DNA from: Diprion similis
Lineage: Eukaryota > Arthropoda > Insecta > Hymenoptera > Diprionidae
Length of the DNA stretch: 64,000 nucleotides
Direction of reading: 5' to 3'
NCBI RefSeq assembly: GCF_021155765.1
Contig: NC_060106.1
Location: 17,572,031 to 17,636,030, forward strand
In this document: in pieces, positions 23,082 through 34,641 of the stretch
How positions within the stretch are numbered: position 1 is the first letter of the stretch
How the letters are laid out: each line of letters begins with the position of its first letter
Notes under the pieces: model-generated
Databases searched by the model: none
Seen by the model: only the letters and a program-made list of their open reading frames with translations
What the model was told of the DNA's origin: nothing
Position numbers and translations under genes: made by a program

Positions 23082-26000
23082 TCAAGCAGTGGAATCTGGA
23101 TTGGAGTGTCGCTTATGACTACTCTCTTTCTCTGGACTATGATCACGCTTGCGACTTCCTAAACCAGCAGGTGAGGTTGACGGAGGCTGCGTCACTTTAG
23201 TTTCTGTTGATGTAGTTTCTGATCTACTGGTGCTGAAAATAGAAAACAAATAACACTTTAAAGAGCAAGTTTTTTACATGTTGCTGATCTGCCGAACAAT
23301 AACCATGCGCTAGATGCAGATTACCAAGGTATCATATATACAGATGGAAATACGAAAATGTTTCTCGTTCTTCAATCATATAAATATGAAAATAGCGTCG
23401 TCAGTTAAAACTAGCTTACATTTGAGGCAAGTCAAAGGATATTATGCAATATGTCTATTTGAATTACTACAATACACTGTTTTTTACATTACCACTATTA
23501 CCTTGTAAAAAGAATTGTGAAACATTTCAACCTGAATTAACACTTCATTATAGTGTATTTTTTCTAATTTCATGTTCATGAATTAAATGACATCGTCATG
23601 CAGTATCCGATGTAAGTAGCTGGTGATGATTAAAACCAGATATATTATTTTCATTTTACTTTAATAATTTTCATTGTAAAAATGTTATTTGACACTAGCA
23701 AGTTTATGAATATTTTTGATTATGCCGATGTATATATGAATACATACAAGTGAGGTATTATTCATGACGTTTGCTTTAAACTGAGGAGAAATGGCTCAAA
23801 TGTCAAAAAAGTGAAACAATTACCTATCTTAAGCTATTATTCTCTTCTAATTTCAGTAAATTTCAAAGTACCAGGGAGGAAAGCAATTCACTCGTTTGTG
23901 TTTGACTAAAGTAACAATTTACATTTTCCTATCTGTGCAAAAACTCCGACTAACTAAAAATAAAAATAAGAAGTTTTCATACTAGAGATTTATCAACGTT
24001 TTATTTGGAGTTACTGAACCTATTTGAAGATACCCTAAAATATTGTTAATTGCATTAACATCAAGCTTTATTTTTCAGAAAGTTTGAGACACAACAATGC
24101 AGTCAACAATTAGATGCAACACGAAGATATTGAATATCGCACATGACCTATAGCACTCCAAGAAAGAAAAGTAAAACGTCAATCTTCGATTTAGCAATCC
24201 ATTATTTACAACAATTATCACATACTGAGACATTTAGGTAAGTATAGGAAAACAAGTGATACGTTTGTAAAATTCCATTGTGACAATTGTGGTTCAAAAA
24301 ATATGTCTGTAAATGGATATCATGGAACAGAACATTCTTTGTGAAGGAACATTACACGGTACAAACGACTTTTGCTCTTTTGACATCCGTTGCTCAATGG
24401 ATAACGATTAGATGTGCTTATAAATAATTGAACTATTTCTTATTTGATCTATTTTTAATTGCAACGTATTAAATATAACAGGGCGTTGTTATCCATAATT
24501 ACGCTACTCTAATTTTCCGTTGATGTAATTAACACATTGAAACTATCTTTACTTCTACTGAGAGTGTGAGAATATTCAAGGCTAAGTGCCTATTGCACAT
24601 TTTGATAAATCTTAGATTTGTACAAAAACGCTGAAAGGTCCTGCATAATTCATCGAATTGAAAAATTTTCTTCAAGAACTAACACTGGCAGAGGCCTGTT
24701 CTATGTATACGAATATATATATATATATATACATTAGATTAAACTGAAAAGGGAGTGTATACAAGTAAGATAAAGTTTGATGCGTTTTTTTTAGCAATTA
24801 AGATAATTTAATTAGTAATTTAATAGATATAAAAGTCTATGTTACGCATCGTACTTACGTCGTACTAGCGTCACCACTGTGTACTCTACGCTTTTAACTA
24901 TTAATATTTGCGGCTGTACCTGCAATAGACAATAAACGATATTCGATACTAGTTTAGTTATGTTTCTATACAGTAAAACAGAAAGAAAATGAAACAAGTC
25001 TCTCAGCTCCCTGTTGTTTTAAGATAAAGAACTTTCAAATTGTTACGAATCGAAATGGGACAAATCATGCGGGAAGAGCGGTGGTTTGGGGGGGGGGGGG
25101 GGGGGGGCATGATAAAATTAACAAGGCCACCTGTTTAATTTTCCTCATACTTGCACATAAACACAGTCAGTTTTGTGCACATAGACAGAGTTCAACAAAA
25201 AGACATGGATGAAGTATAAAATAAGTTTTGATCAAAATGCAAAGCCACATGTTCAAATACATTGCTTGAGAAAGATCTTAAACATTAGTGAAGAAGAAGA
25301 GAAAATATCTTAGACACCGAAATAATTAGCAAAAACAAAAAATAATTGTGCACCAATCGATGTTTACTAAAAAACAAGGTAGTAAAAACAAGATGCTGAT
25401 ATCAAATTGTGTTCAGATAATTCTCCCTTCTGTAGACCTGAGTTGTAGATAGTTGTCAGTTTTCAGGAGATAAATCAGCATGTACCAATAGAAACTTACC
25501 GTGATGTGGATAATAAACTGCTGGGCTTTGGAGAATATGAGGTTCTCAAACCTCGCCTTGGAGAAGGTGCCCACCTGGAGCGACTAGATAGTCGGCTACA
25601 AAAGTATACCAACCACAACCAGACCAGGACATAAAATAAAAGTAAAGAAAATAAAAAAGTAAATAACCATCTAATACAAGAGTAAATTTAAATGAAGAGT
25701 CGACAATCGAAGACCTATGCTTTCCAGTTAAGATTGACAGATAAAGTAGTTCTACTTGTCTTTAGTTTCAGCCAAAAGAGTAATAAAGTAATACCATCTA
25801 ATTTGCGACAGTTTTTCATTCAATAGTAAAATATGTTGATCAGTCAATCACACAGTGATATAAACTCAAGCGTGCTAATAAACTCACCAAAAACTTTGTG
25901 GAAAAATTTCTTCGTCATATGTTACAAACATGGATAAATTTACAATACCCTTGATTTTTAGATGAAAAAAAAACCTGATCAACTAATGCCACAAGAGCAT

Positions 26001-29000
26001 ACATTCCACTACATAAACTACGATACAAAACAAAACTACGAAATAACAATATACTAATTTTTGTGAATTTTATTAAATTCGTGCAGCATGAATATAGTTT
26101 ATTGGCGTGCAGTATTACAAGGTAATTTCACAGAGGAGACATGAGCAACAAATGATCATTTGCAGGATTGAATCTCTCTCGTTATCACTTTTTTGAGTAG
26201 GTATTTTTACCAGTTCGCCTTCCACGTTTCTTGTATCTGCTAATTGAATGCATTCTAATAATGTAGTACATATGACATGCAAAAAAGACTTTAAGAAATA
26301 AGATGTATCATGAAACAAGTTACTATACCATCAACTCGATTACAAGAACATTGGATATACTCTATCCATGTATTATTATGATACAACATCTTATAACTAT
26401 ACGAGCAAGAAAAAAAAAAGAATTGAATCAATGATGGATATATTGAGAGCCCAAAATACAGTATCTTACCCAAAGAAAAAAAAATGATGAAAAAACTGAT
26501 TAAATTTGTAATACTCCACATAATTGACACCTTTAGAATCGTGTGACTAATGGAACTCATAGAATAATTAAAAAAAATATAATAGATAATTGAAGCAGTT
26601 ACAGAGTTAAATTTATGATTAATCGTCTACATTTTATGTGATCAGTAAAAGTACTTTTATGAAACCTATTTTTCATCCACAAATAATAAAACAAGTATTG
26701 ATAATAGATTTTCCTAGGAAATTTACTATATGTTAGGCTCTTGTTATGAAGTGAAAGTTGGTAGAAAATAAGTAGCCGAAGGTCAAAACTCCAAGCCAGA
26801 AGCAATAATTCTCATGACCTTGTTAGAATTCAGTTCTCATAGTCGATAAATGCAGTCACACGAGGCATCAATATTGAAAACTTCATTAAAAGTGCTTCCA
26901 ACAATCCTGATTGTGCTTGCGAATATCCATGATGGCGTTAACAGTAAAGAAAATTGGGAGTGGTAGAAAATAGAAAGAGAGACATTTTCATGCAGAAAAG
27001 TGGCAAGTTTAAGGTTGTTGGAAGAACATTTGATGAGGACTTCAATATGGACGCTTTGGGTAATTGTACTCAATGACTTTGGCAACTGGATTCCAGCCAT
27101 GACATGAGAACCACTGTTTCACGCTTAAGTTCTGAATTTTCTGCTACCAATTTTCTACGAAATTCCATTTCATGCTCTTATTTACATTGCCAATGCAAGC
27201 AAAAATGAATATAGCAAATTGTTAGCAATCAAGCAAATATCGCATTGTGATAAACTGACCTTGCTGTGGGCGCCGGCAAAGCCAGAGGAGTATGTTCATG
27301 ACGGTTCCTGTGCCGAGACACCGCATAGCCAGCAGGTCCATGAGTGTGGTGATCCACTGCGCCAACGGCATGCTTAGTACGAGTTTCCCACTCCTGGTTG
27401 AAATCTTCGGCTTCCTCTGATAAAGATGCAAAAATATTCGAAAGTTGAAGTGAAGATAAAACAAACAATATAAGTATTAACAATTGATATTAGGATTGCT
27501 AGAAGCAATTACGAGTCAAGTAAATACTTGATGATTAATTTATTCGAAAATTATTTTACCTTCTTCAAGATTTATAAATTCCTGACGTTCTTCTTCATCA
27601 CCGTTATGAACATTCTGCTCTCGTTCGTAGATGTGAGCTCTTTCTCCAATATGATGACCAATTGCCATCTTTTTTGTACCTGTACGCGAGTCACATACAG
27701 TTTTCTTTGTCTCTTTAACCCCTCCAGGTGCAGTTCTTGTCGAAGATGATGCTTGATACACCTGTGGTCTGCCATCCGGACCACTGGTCATAGTCATGAC
27801 AGAGCTACTCATGAAAGAGTGACAATTTCCGTTATTTGGACCCATGTTTCCCTGAAAAGAAACGATTTTCCAAATTAATTAAAATGACATTACACACTCT
27901 GAGAGTTGGATTCCTGGTAACTGACAGACCCATTAGATTGATTCTCACATATTCAAGGACACTTACCAACGGAACATTTAAACCGGACAAGTTTTTAAAA
28001 AAAAGTACCAGATCAGTGAAAATAACTGAACCAAAGGCTTGATGACTGATCAAAATCCTTGAATACCCTGACATTTTTACTTACATAATCTGCAAAAACA
28101 CGATTCATGTTGAAAGCAGGCATCGGGGGAAAGCCAAATGGCATCATTTGCATTTCGTTATGACGAGAATTTCCCCGGTGATGATTAGACCCAGTAAGTG
28201 CAGCGGGTCCACCCATCATACCGAAGGGATCGCTAAAGAGCGAGTTCATCATGTTGTTCATATGTCTCATAGATCGCATGTGAGTCCTGTTGGGATTGAA
28301 AGATGCCTTTTCAATTTATTATGTAGAAATAATATTATTTTTGTACACTTCATATATCGTCATACTTTAACCCTTTGTATAGTCAACCGTTTAATTTAAT
28401 TTCCTCATTGTACAATATCATCACTGTGAAAAAAATTAATCATTGCAAAATTAAGCCATATGAATTATGCAGCAATAATAATCGCAGGCTAAAATTGATC
28501 ATAAATAAAACTCTGTTTCCATGGACACATTGGTTTGTCAATTGGTAGTGCACTGTCGGCAAATGATTTGGAACAAAACATTACCACTTAGTTTTGAATG
28601 TAAGCTGTGAATAAACATCTAGTACAGAAACTGATATTATACGAATAAGCGCAATTGAAATTTTAATACTCTTGGACATAATTATCATAGTTATATAGTG
28701 TAAGAGAGGGTGAAAAGATTGTTCTTTAAATTTGATAACAGATTCAGGCGTTGACTTGACAGAGATTATAGGTATACAACAATGTGTAAGGTGATACTTG
28801 CTATTAGTATGATTTTATAATCCACAAAAAACTGATCCTGAATAAAGCATTAAAAAGTGCAAGGGCAAGTAGAAATAAAGTTTTTCAACGTGCAGCGAAG
28901 ATTAAGCGAAAATGAAAGTTGGTATCCTGCTGTAGTAATAAATAAGAAATTGTTGTAGGTCAGTGACTTAAACTGTGGGAAAATTTGTATCACACATTGT

Positions 29001-29490
29001 GTAGGTACAAAACACTCCCAACTATTCTTGGTTATTTCGAACGCTTACGGAAAATTATTTTGATCGTCAAATCTAAATGTTCAGGGAAAAAAATGTTTCA
29101 AGATAAACAGAGTATTTCCTGCAACACATACGTCGAAATTTTTACTGTAGAATCAGGAAAGTGTTTCGGTCTGCCAAGCTGTAATAATCAAGTTTGCATT
29201 GCGTTTATTGAAGAAAAAGACGAAAAATAGCTGTTATTGTGAATGTCAAAATCAATACAGACGAACTGAACTGTCTGGAACAAATTATGAGGCACGGTGC
29301 CGCGAACATTCTCCGTTGACCTGCCAGAGTGACGTTACGGCGCTTACCTCACCATACACGATTAACACGATTATATACGTCTAACGATCGAGGAGTGCTA
29401 ATTTGCCAATTAGTAAGAGACTAGCAAATAACCTTACCCGATGATGGGGTCCTCTTCAAAATCGCCCATCAGGGATCCAAAAAGGGACAT
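23082..29490 (-). CDS. Mlf: Myeloid leukemia factor (MLF)
   Basis: Six exons join in frame: 29438-29490, 28085-28286, 27560-27851, 27260-27416, 25500-25595 and 23082-23232. They total 951 nt and give 316 aa. The start gives MSLFGSLMGDFEEDPIIG, then a Met/His/Asn-rich block (HMRSMRHMNNMMNSLFSDPF), the central MLF homology region including SGPDGRPQVYQASSSTRTAPGG cut by exon 3, the GTKKMAIGHHIGERAH block and the NQEWETRTKHAVG stretch. The tail is Ser/Arg/Pro-rich and ends HSNPDSTA. MLF proteins shuttle between cytoplasm and nucleus and act in hematopoietic cell fate and protein-aggregate handling in flies; this is family knowledge. Intron 1 is 1.15 kb, intron 4 1.7 kb and intron 5 2.3 kb. The gene is head-to-head with mRpL13. 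Confidence 0.93.
24859..24919 (-). other. Candidate alternative Mlf 3' exon
   Basis: Inside Mlf intron 5, an AG acceptor, a 61-nt segment and a GTAAGT donor are present in the correct orientation. Entering in Mlf phase 2 it reads RYSRKY and stops, so inclusion would replace the last ~50 Ser/Arg-rich residues with a 6-residue tail. Alternative C-termini are plausible, but no transcript evidence is visible. Confidence 0.35.
25088..25107. repeat. Poly-G run (20 nt)
   Basis: A G homopolymer within Mlf intron 5, striking in an AT-rich context. Length is likely unstable or mis-assembled. Confidence 0.9.
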
Positions 29491-30075
29491 AGTGGGTAAC
29501 ATGCGCGTGAAAATTCAGATGAAATTAAGTCTCGGGTTTGTCTTTGCGATGATTTTTCACTCCCTCAAAACTAACGCGATATTCGATCGTATGGAAAAGA
29601 TAACTCCGTAGTGAAGTCAGATGCTATTTTCTCGGGTGCTGTCGTCGATCTTTCTAGGGCAAGTGAAGAGTTGCCTATACCAAAAGTCCGCGACTGGTCG
29701 CAATACACAAGATCACATAAGATGATCAGAAATACAATGGCAAGCTGACCGGAAATGCTAATTACCACTTCACGGATTACCGATCGCAGCGCCTCCTGGC
29801 GGCCCGTGGGACCTATAAAGATCGTCTGAACTGGTCTGAACTCTGGCCATAGACCGTAGCCATAGACTTACTAAAACTATGTTCTAGGGTAGCGAGAAGT
29901 AGCCAAGTAGCAAGAACTTCTTTTCAAGGAGCCAGAAATTTTATCGGATAAGTCAAAAGTCACTTTTCAGAATAAAGTACGTGAGATAAAGAAATATTAT
30001 ATTAGTGCCGTTATTGTGTGAAACGAGCATCTGATTCATGAACTTTTATAGGTCGTGAAAAAACATACTTTGGTA
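29491..30075. promoter_or_regulatory. Shared interval between Mlf and mRpL13 starts
   Basis: The two ATGs lie 585 bp apart in head-to-head orientation, so both promoters must sit here or in 5' leaders. There is no clear TATA box. A direct near-repeat (ccatagaccgtagccatagac, two overlapping copies of ccatagac) lies near 29847-29868. Confidence 0.5.
29571..29768 (-). CDS. Small ORF with signal-peptide-like start, Mlf upstream ORF?
   Basis: This 65-codon ORF starts MVISISGQLAIVFLIILC, a hydrophobic N-terminus with an Ala/Cys end that looks like a signal peptide. It ends 80 bp before the Mlf ATG on the same strand. It would be an upstream ORF if Mlf transcripts begin above 29768. No family is recognised. 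It may be chance. Confidence 0.2.
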   Translation of the reverse strand: MVISISGQLAIVFLIILCDLVYCDQSRTFGIGNSSLALERSTTAPEKIASDFTTELSFPYDRISR

Positions 30076-30891
30076 ATGTCCGCAGTAAAAAGAGCACAGG
30101 TTAGTTTCATATCAAAGTAGTTTTGAACCTCCTATGAATCTGAATGAAAAACGCTTATTTTTCTGCATAATTTTAGCAATGGGCTACATTTGCCAGAACC
30201 TGGCATCTTTTCGATGCCACATGGCAAAATCCATTTGACAGTGCACAAGTAATAATCAAGCATCTCATGGGTTTACACAAACCCATATACCATCCAATGA
30301 GTGAGTATACAATTACTGAGGACTTGTATTTAGTGAAATATTTACGTAATCAATAGTTTAGTTTTCATTTTTACTATTAAATTAGTGAATCTTTGAATCT
30401 CATCCATAGATGATTGTGGAGATCATGTTGTTGTCATGAATAGTAGAGACATCGCCTTACCAGGTGACGAATGGAGAAAACGTGTGTATTTCCATCACAC
30501 AACTTACCCTGGGGGTGCATCGTGGACACTTGCCTGGGAATTGCACAATAAAAATCCCACATTGGTAAGAAATGACTATAATTTTATGAAGAATATAAAT
30601 GTTCCTTTAAAGATCTGTTAACTCATGTATTATTTTCTTTTTTTTTTTCTCGTATAGGTCATAAAAAAAGCTGTGTATAATGGAATGGATGGCAACTTAC
30701 AACGGAGACATACAATGCAACGTTTACATGTATTTCCAGACGATAAAATCCCAGAAGAGATCTTGAAAAACATCAGTAATCAGATAAAATACTTGAGACC
30801 TGTTCCAACTCGATTGGATCATATTCCGCCAGAAGAAGTTGAGAACTTCCCGAAAATTATTGACTACCCAGAACAGTATATTGTGCGATAA
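30076..30891 (+). CDS. mRpL13: Mitochondrial ribosomal protein L13 (uL13m)
   Basis: A component of the mitoribosome large subunit. Four exons join in frame: 30076-30099, 30177-30300, 30410-30564 and 30658-30891 (537 nt, 178 aa, the same length as human MRPL13). It begins MSAVKRAQQWATFARTWHLF. The L13 core shows NSRDIALPG, YFHHTTYPGGASW and GNLQRRHTMQRLHVFPD, and the C-terminal tail ends YPEQYIVR. Introns are short (77, 109 and 93 bp). The N-terminal basic/aromatic stretch acts in import; as in other L13m proteins the presequence is not strongly separated. An AATAAA at 31010-31015 follows the stop by ~120 bp. The gene is divergent from Mlf and convergent with LTA4H. Confidence 0.96.
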
Positions 30892-31009
30892 AGTAATTCA
30901 GCATTTTACAAATTGGTCATAACAAAAAGCTTTGTAGTTTGCAATTTGTAGGAAATTTCAATTACTTCAAAACATACTGGCATTTTGTACATCTGTAAAT
31001 AGTCGTGAG

Positions 31010-31015
31010 AATAAA
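31010..31015 (+). terminator. Polyadenylation signal of mRpL13
   Basis: AATAAA about 120 bp after the mRpL13 stop. With the opposing signal at 31234 it places the two convergent 3' ends within ~220 bp. Confidence 0.65.
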
Positions 31016-31233
31016 TTCATACCAAGTAGATTCCTTCCAGTCATGGGTTATGTATTTAAATCTGTACTTATTTTAAGAACAACCGTTTAATAACAGAGCT
31101 GATGTCGGTCAACAGTACAAAACGCAATCAATCTCACTGCTAAAATAAACAGGGTATTACTTAGGTAGTAAAACTATATACATATTTCAACACGTCACTA
31201 TTTGTTTCCATCTTCCCACCAGGTATAAAATAT

Positions 31234-31239
31234 TTTATT
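31234..31239 (-). terminator. Polyadenylation signal of LTA4H
   Basis: Plus-strand tttatt, i.e. AATAAA on the minus strand, about 90 bp after the LTA4H stop. Confidence 0.6.
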
Positions 31240-31330
31240 CATCGTACAAAATATTTATATCAAGATATCCATTCTGTCCCATTATTCAGCAAGTATAATT
31301 ATGATTATCATAGGCACATATGTCAACACT

Positions 31331-34300
31331 TCATGCATCGATGTTTAGATGCAAATCTGTGGCCACTGTATGAGCGCTGACGTACATCATTTTATCTTTG
31401 TTTGCCAAAAATGTATCGATGGCTTGTTGGCGGACCTCTTCCCATGCATATAAGTCTCGGTAAATCGGTCGAACGAATTTCATACGTCCTTGTTCCGTTA
31501 CAAAGGTTAACGCAAGTGATACTTTGGCTCTCCAACGACCTTTAAGTGACAAACGTATCCATCGAAATCTGTTGAACAATGTATCAATGGATTAAGTGTT
31601 GATAGTGTCGCACGAAGTTCAAGACAAATTTACAAACTTTTAGTACTTATGATTGTAACAATTTATTCTGTACCTGATTTCTGCATTTTTCACAAGATCT
31701 AACTTGTACACTTGATTCATGACTTCCAACTTTTTTTGTGATAACGTTTCGTTGGCTAATAATAATTCAGCCAGGAACTCAATCTTTTGATTCGAACTTA
31801 GTTGGGTAATATCTGATGCGTCGAATGGACTTGTTGTGTTTTCATCCCACTGAAGCCACCGGTCAGCTAATTCTTTACATACCTGTGCCAACGTTGTGTC
31901 ATACGCTGGGATTACAGGGGGCATCCCTGGTTTGTAAAGCCATGTATCCCAATCAATAGAATTTAGGATCTACAATGAAATTAAAACCCTTAATTCTGAA
32001 AATTTATGATTACCCAATGCGCAGAAATCAATTAGATCAATTTCTCACATCAACTTTATCCTTGAAATAATCATACAAATAATCTTTCCAAGTCGATGTC
32101 ACTATACTTTTGTACTGATATTTGTGCAAATAAGATCTCAAAAATGGTTCAAACACTTCAGGTCCTCCGAGAAGCTGCTCAATATAATACAAGAATGTGT
32201 GACCTTTTTCATACGGTATTGTTGAAAAAGCATCATCAGGATCCACGTTTGTCAAGTTTGGCACAAGTTTCGTAAGTTGGTTGGTTTCACCAATTGTTTC
32301 AACCTGAAAAGCGAGAATATCGAAATCACCATATTATTCCCAACATACGCAAATCAAACAAATTGTGAATAATCAGGCAGGAATACTCACAGCTTCACGT
32401 AAAGCCTTTACCCCCGCAATAGCTGAAAAGTCTCGAAATTTATCACCGTACATTCTCCCATTTATTTTTCGTTCAACAAACATAGTGAATCCCTCATTTA
32501 GCCAAAAGTGTTCAAAGTTTGCGTTTGTCACCAAGTTTCCAGTCCAGCTGTGAGATATTTCATGAGCAACCACATCTGCCAGAGAACGATCCCCAGCCAA
32601 GAGAGTCGGTGTTACAAAAGTTAAACAAGGATTTTCCATCCCACCAAATGGAAAGCTCGGCGGTAAAATCAACAAGTCATAGATTTCTAAAATAAAAGCT
32701 CTGAATATGTTAGAATATCAGCAAAATCCTGGATGTAATAAAATAATTGAGAAATAAACCTGACTCAATACTCCTGATATATCATCACCACATCAGAAAC
32801 AGAACCTACCCCAAACATAAGGGCCACAAATATCTTCAGCAGTTTTTAGCATGATTTCTGTTTCACTAAATTCAAATGCACTTTGCTCAATGAACTCCTT
32901 TTCCGCCCATACATGTGATTTTGGGCCAATTCTCTTGGAGACTATTTTTCCAACAGCGAGTGCAATCAAATAGACAGGAATTGGAACTGGTTGACGAAAT
33001 TTGTGTATCCCGAGATCTTCACCAGACTCTACTGTTCCGACACGCAAAGCCGACATCAAGACAGTCAAATTCACTGGTGCCTTTATCTGCATTGATACAC
33101 AGTACATTATAGGGTAAAACATAATGGCCATATTTTATACACAGTGTGTTTCGTTTGCAAAATATTTTAGTGAACATTGCACGGATGCATTACCTCAGCA
33201 GTATAGGTCGCTTTCACAGAAGGAGTGTCTTGGCACGGCAACATAGAGCGGGCATGAATCGCCTGTACAAAACGAACGTATTTTTCAAGTAAAATTCATG
33301 GGTTATTAATAATTACTTTTATTTCAACCATTCAGCTATATACCTGACATTGTGAAAACATGTATGGATATTCTCCACCTGCTGTTTGTTTTGGCTCTAG
33401 CCATTGTAAAGCGCTGGCATTTGGTGAAGTCGCATACTTTATTTCAATTTTATATCTGTAAGTAAAAGTAAAAATGTGTCCAATATTTATATGGAATTGA
33501 GAATTATTGTTCTAGATGAAGTGTACAAAATCAGGTCAATTATCTCATGGAAGTTGGAATTCTCTACACAGATGTAAAAAAAATGTAGATTATCGATAGA
33601 ATTTATCACTGTCTATCAAGCTTTTTGACAGTAGGAATTAATAGATTGAAACAACAAGAGTTCTTGCTTATCAAGTATTACAGATTGATAATCAGCCTGT
33701 AACACCAGTTGTACACTTTCAATATTTTTCTCAACTGGAATTAAATTCAAGTAGTAATTGTGAAATAATTTAATTACATATTATTTTGAGATTGCTCTTG
33801 AGGCAACTTGATGCTGAGTTTTGACCCATAGTCAACTGATTCCCCTTTGATGTACTCTAATGGCGAGCCATCGGCAACATTCACTACAGTCGAAATGTTC
33901 AACCCTCGGTTATCCAAAATCTACAAATTTTTTTTCTAGATTATAAAAATACGAGCTTGAAAAATTATTCAAGAATTAAACATTTCTATTTCGTCATGTT
34001 TAAGTTGTTCACCATCGTCGAAGGCATTCACTTATGGAACAATACTAACCACTTCGTCGGTATCACCTGATTTTTTAACATCCAAAATAACGCTTCCAAG
34101 CAATACTTTTTTATCAAAATCAACGCGTAGCTTCAGATCAATATGCGTCACAACGGCTAAGTCTGGAAATATTATAATAATTGTAACGTAAGAAGAGGAT
34201 AAAGAAAATAGCGTGAAATAGTTATTCAAATCGTATTTTAACATTTGAACGAGTTTGCAGCTCAGAAGACCAATTTCGACTTATATTTATTGACGTTTCA

Positions 34301-34641
34301 AATGATAAGCCTCTAATTATTGCAAAATGTGGATCATGAAAAATGTTTTGTTGTATAAGGTTAAGACTTTCCGCCAAGGATAAATACTCATAAACGATTC
34401 ACTCTCAACTGAAAAAGCATTGATTCCTACTGTAAGAAAACATTAAATTAAAGCGTAATTATGCGCAAGTATTAATTAAACGTAAATATGGTACAATACC
34501 GGGCCGGGAATAGGAATTCGGATCTCCTGGACTCAACGCCATGTTTTGTGCTGCCGACCACTGAGCTGATTCGAATAACACTATAAGAACAGTGTATCTC
34601 ACACTCAGAGCTATCAGAAACGGACCTGCCGTTAATTCCAT
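31331..34641 (-). CDS. Lta4h: Leukotriene A4 hydrolase / aminopeptidase B-like M1 metallopeptidase
   Basis: Ten exons: 34500-34641, 34050-34162, 33778-33920, 33344-33455, 33194-33262, 32810-33086, 32391-32686, 32049-32303, 31674-31969 and 31331-31568. They total 1,941 nt and give 646 aa in one frame. The M1 hallmarks are GGMENP (300-305), the zinc motif HEISH (327-331) with the third ligand Glu350 in WLNEG, the catalytic Glu328 and Tyr415 in IPYEKG. The C-terminal helical domain carries RFRWIRL and [11 protein letters not shown], typical of LTA4H. The enzyme trims N-terminal residues from peptides; in vertebrates it also hydrolyses LTA4, and in insects the aminopeptidase role is the safer reading. 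Relative to human LTA4H (611 aa) there are ~33 extra N-terminal residues before [14 protein letters not shown]. These are hydrophobic and may be a signal or targeting sequence. The internal Met at residue 34 gives a standard 613-aa enzyme. Confidence 0.95.
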
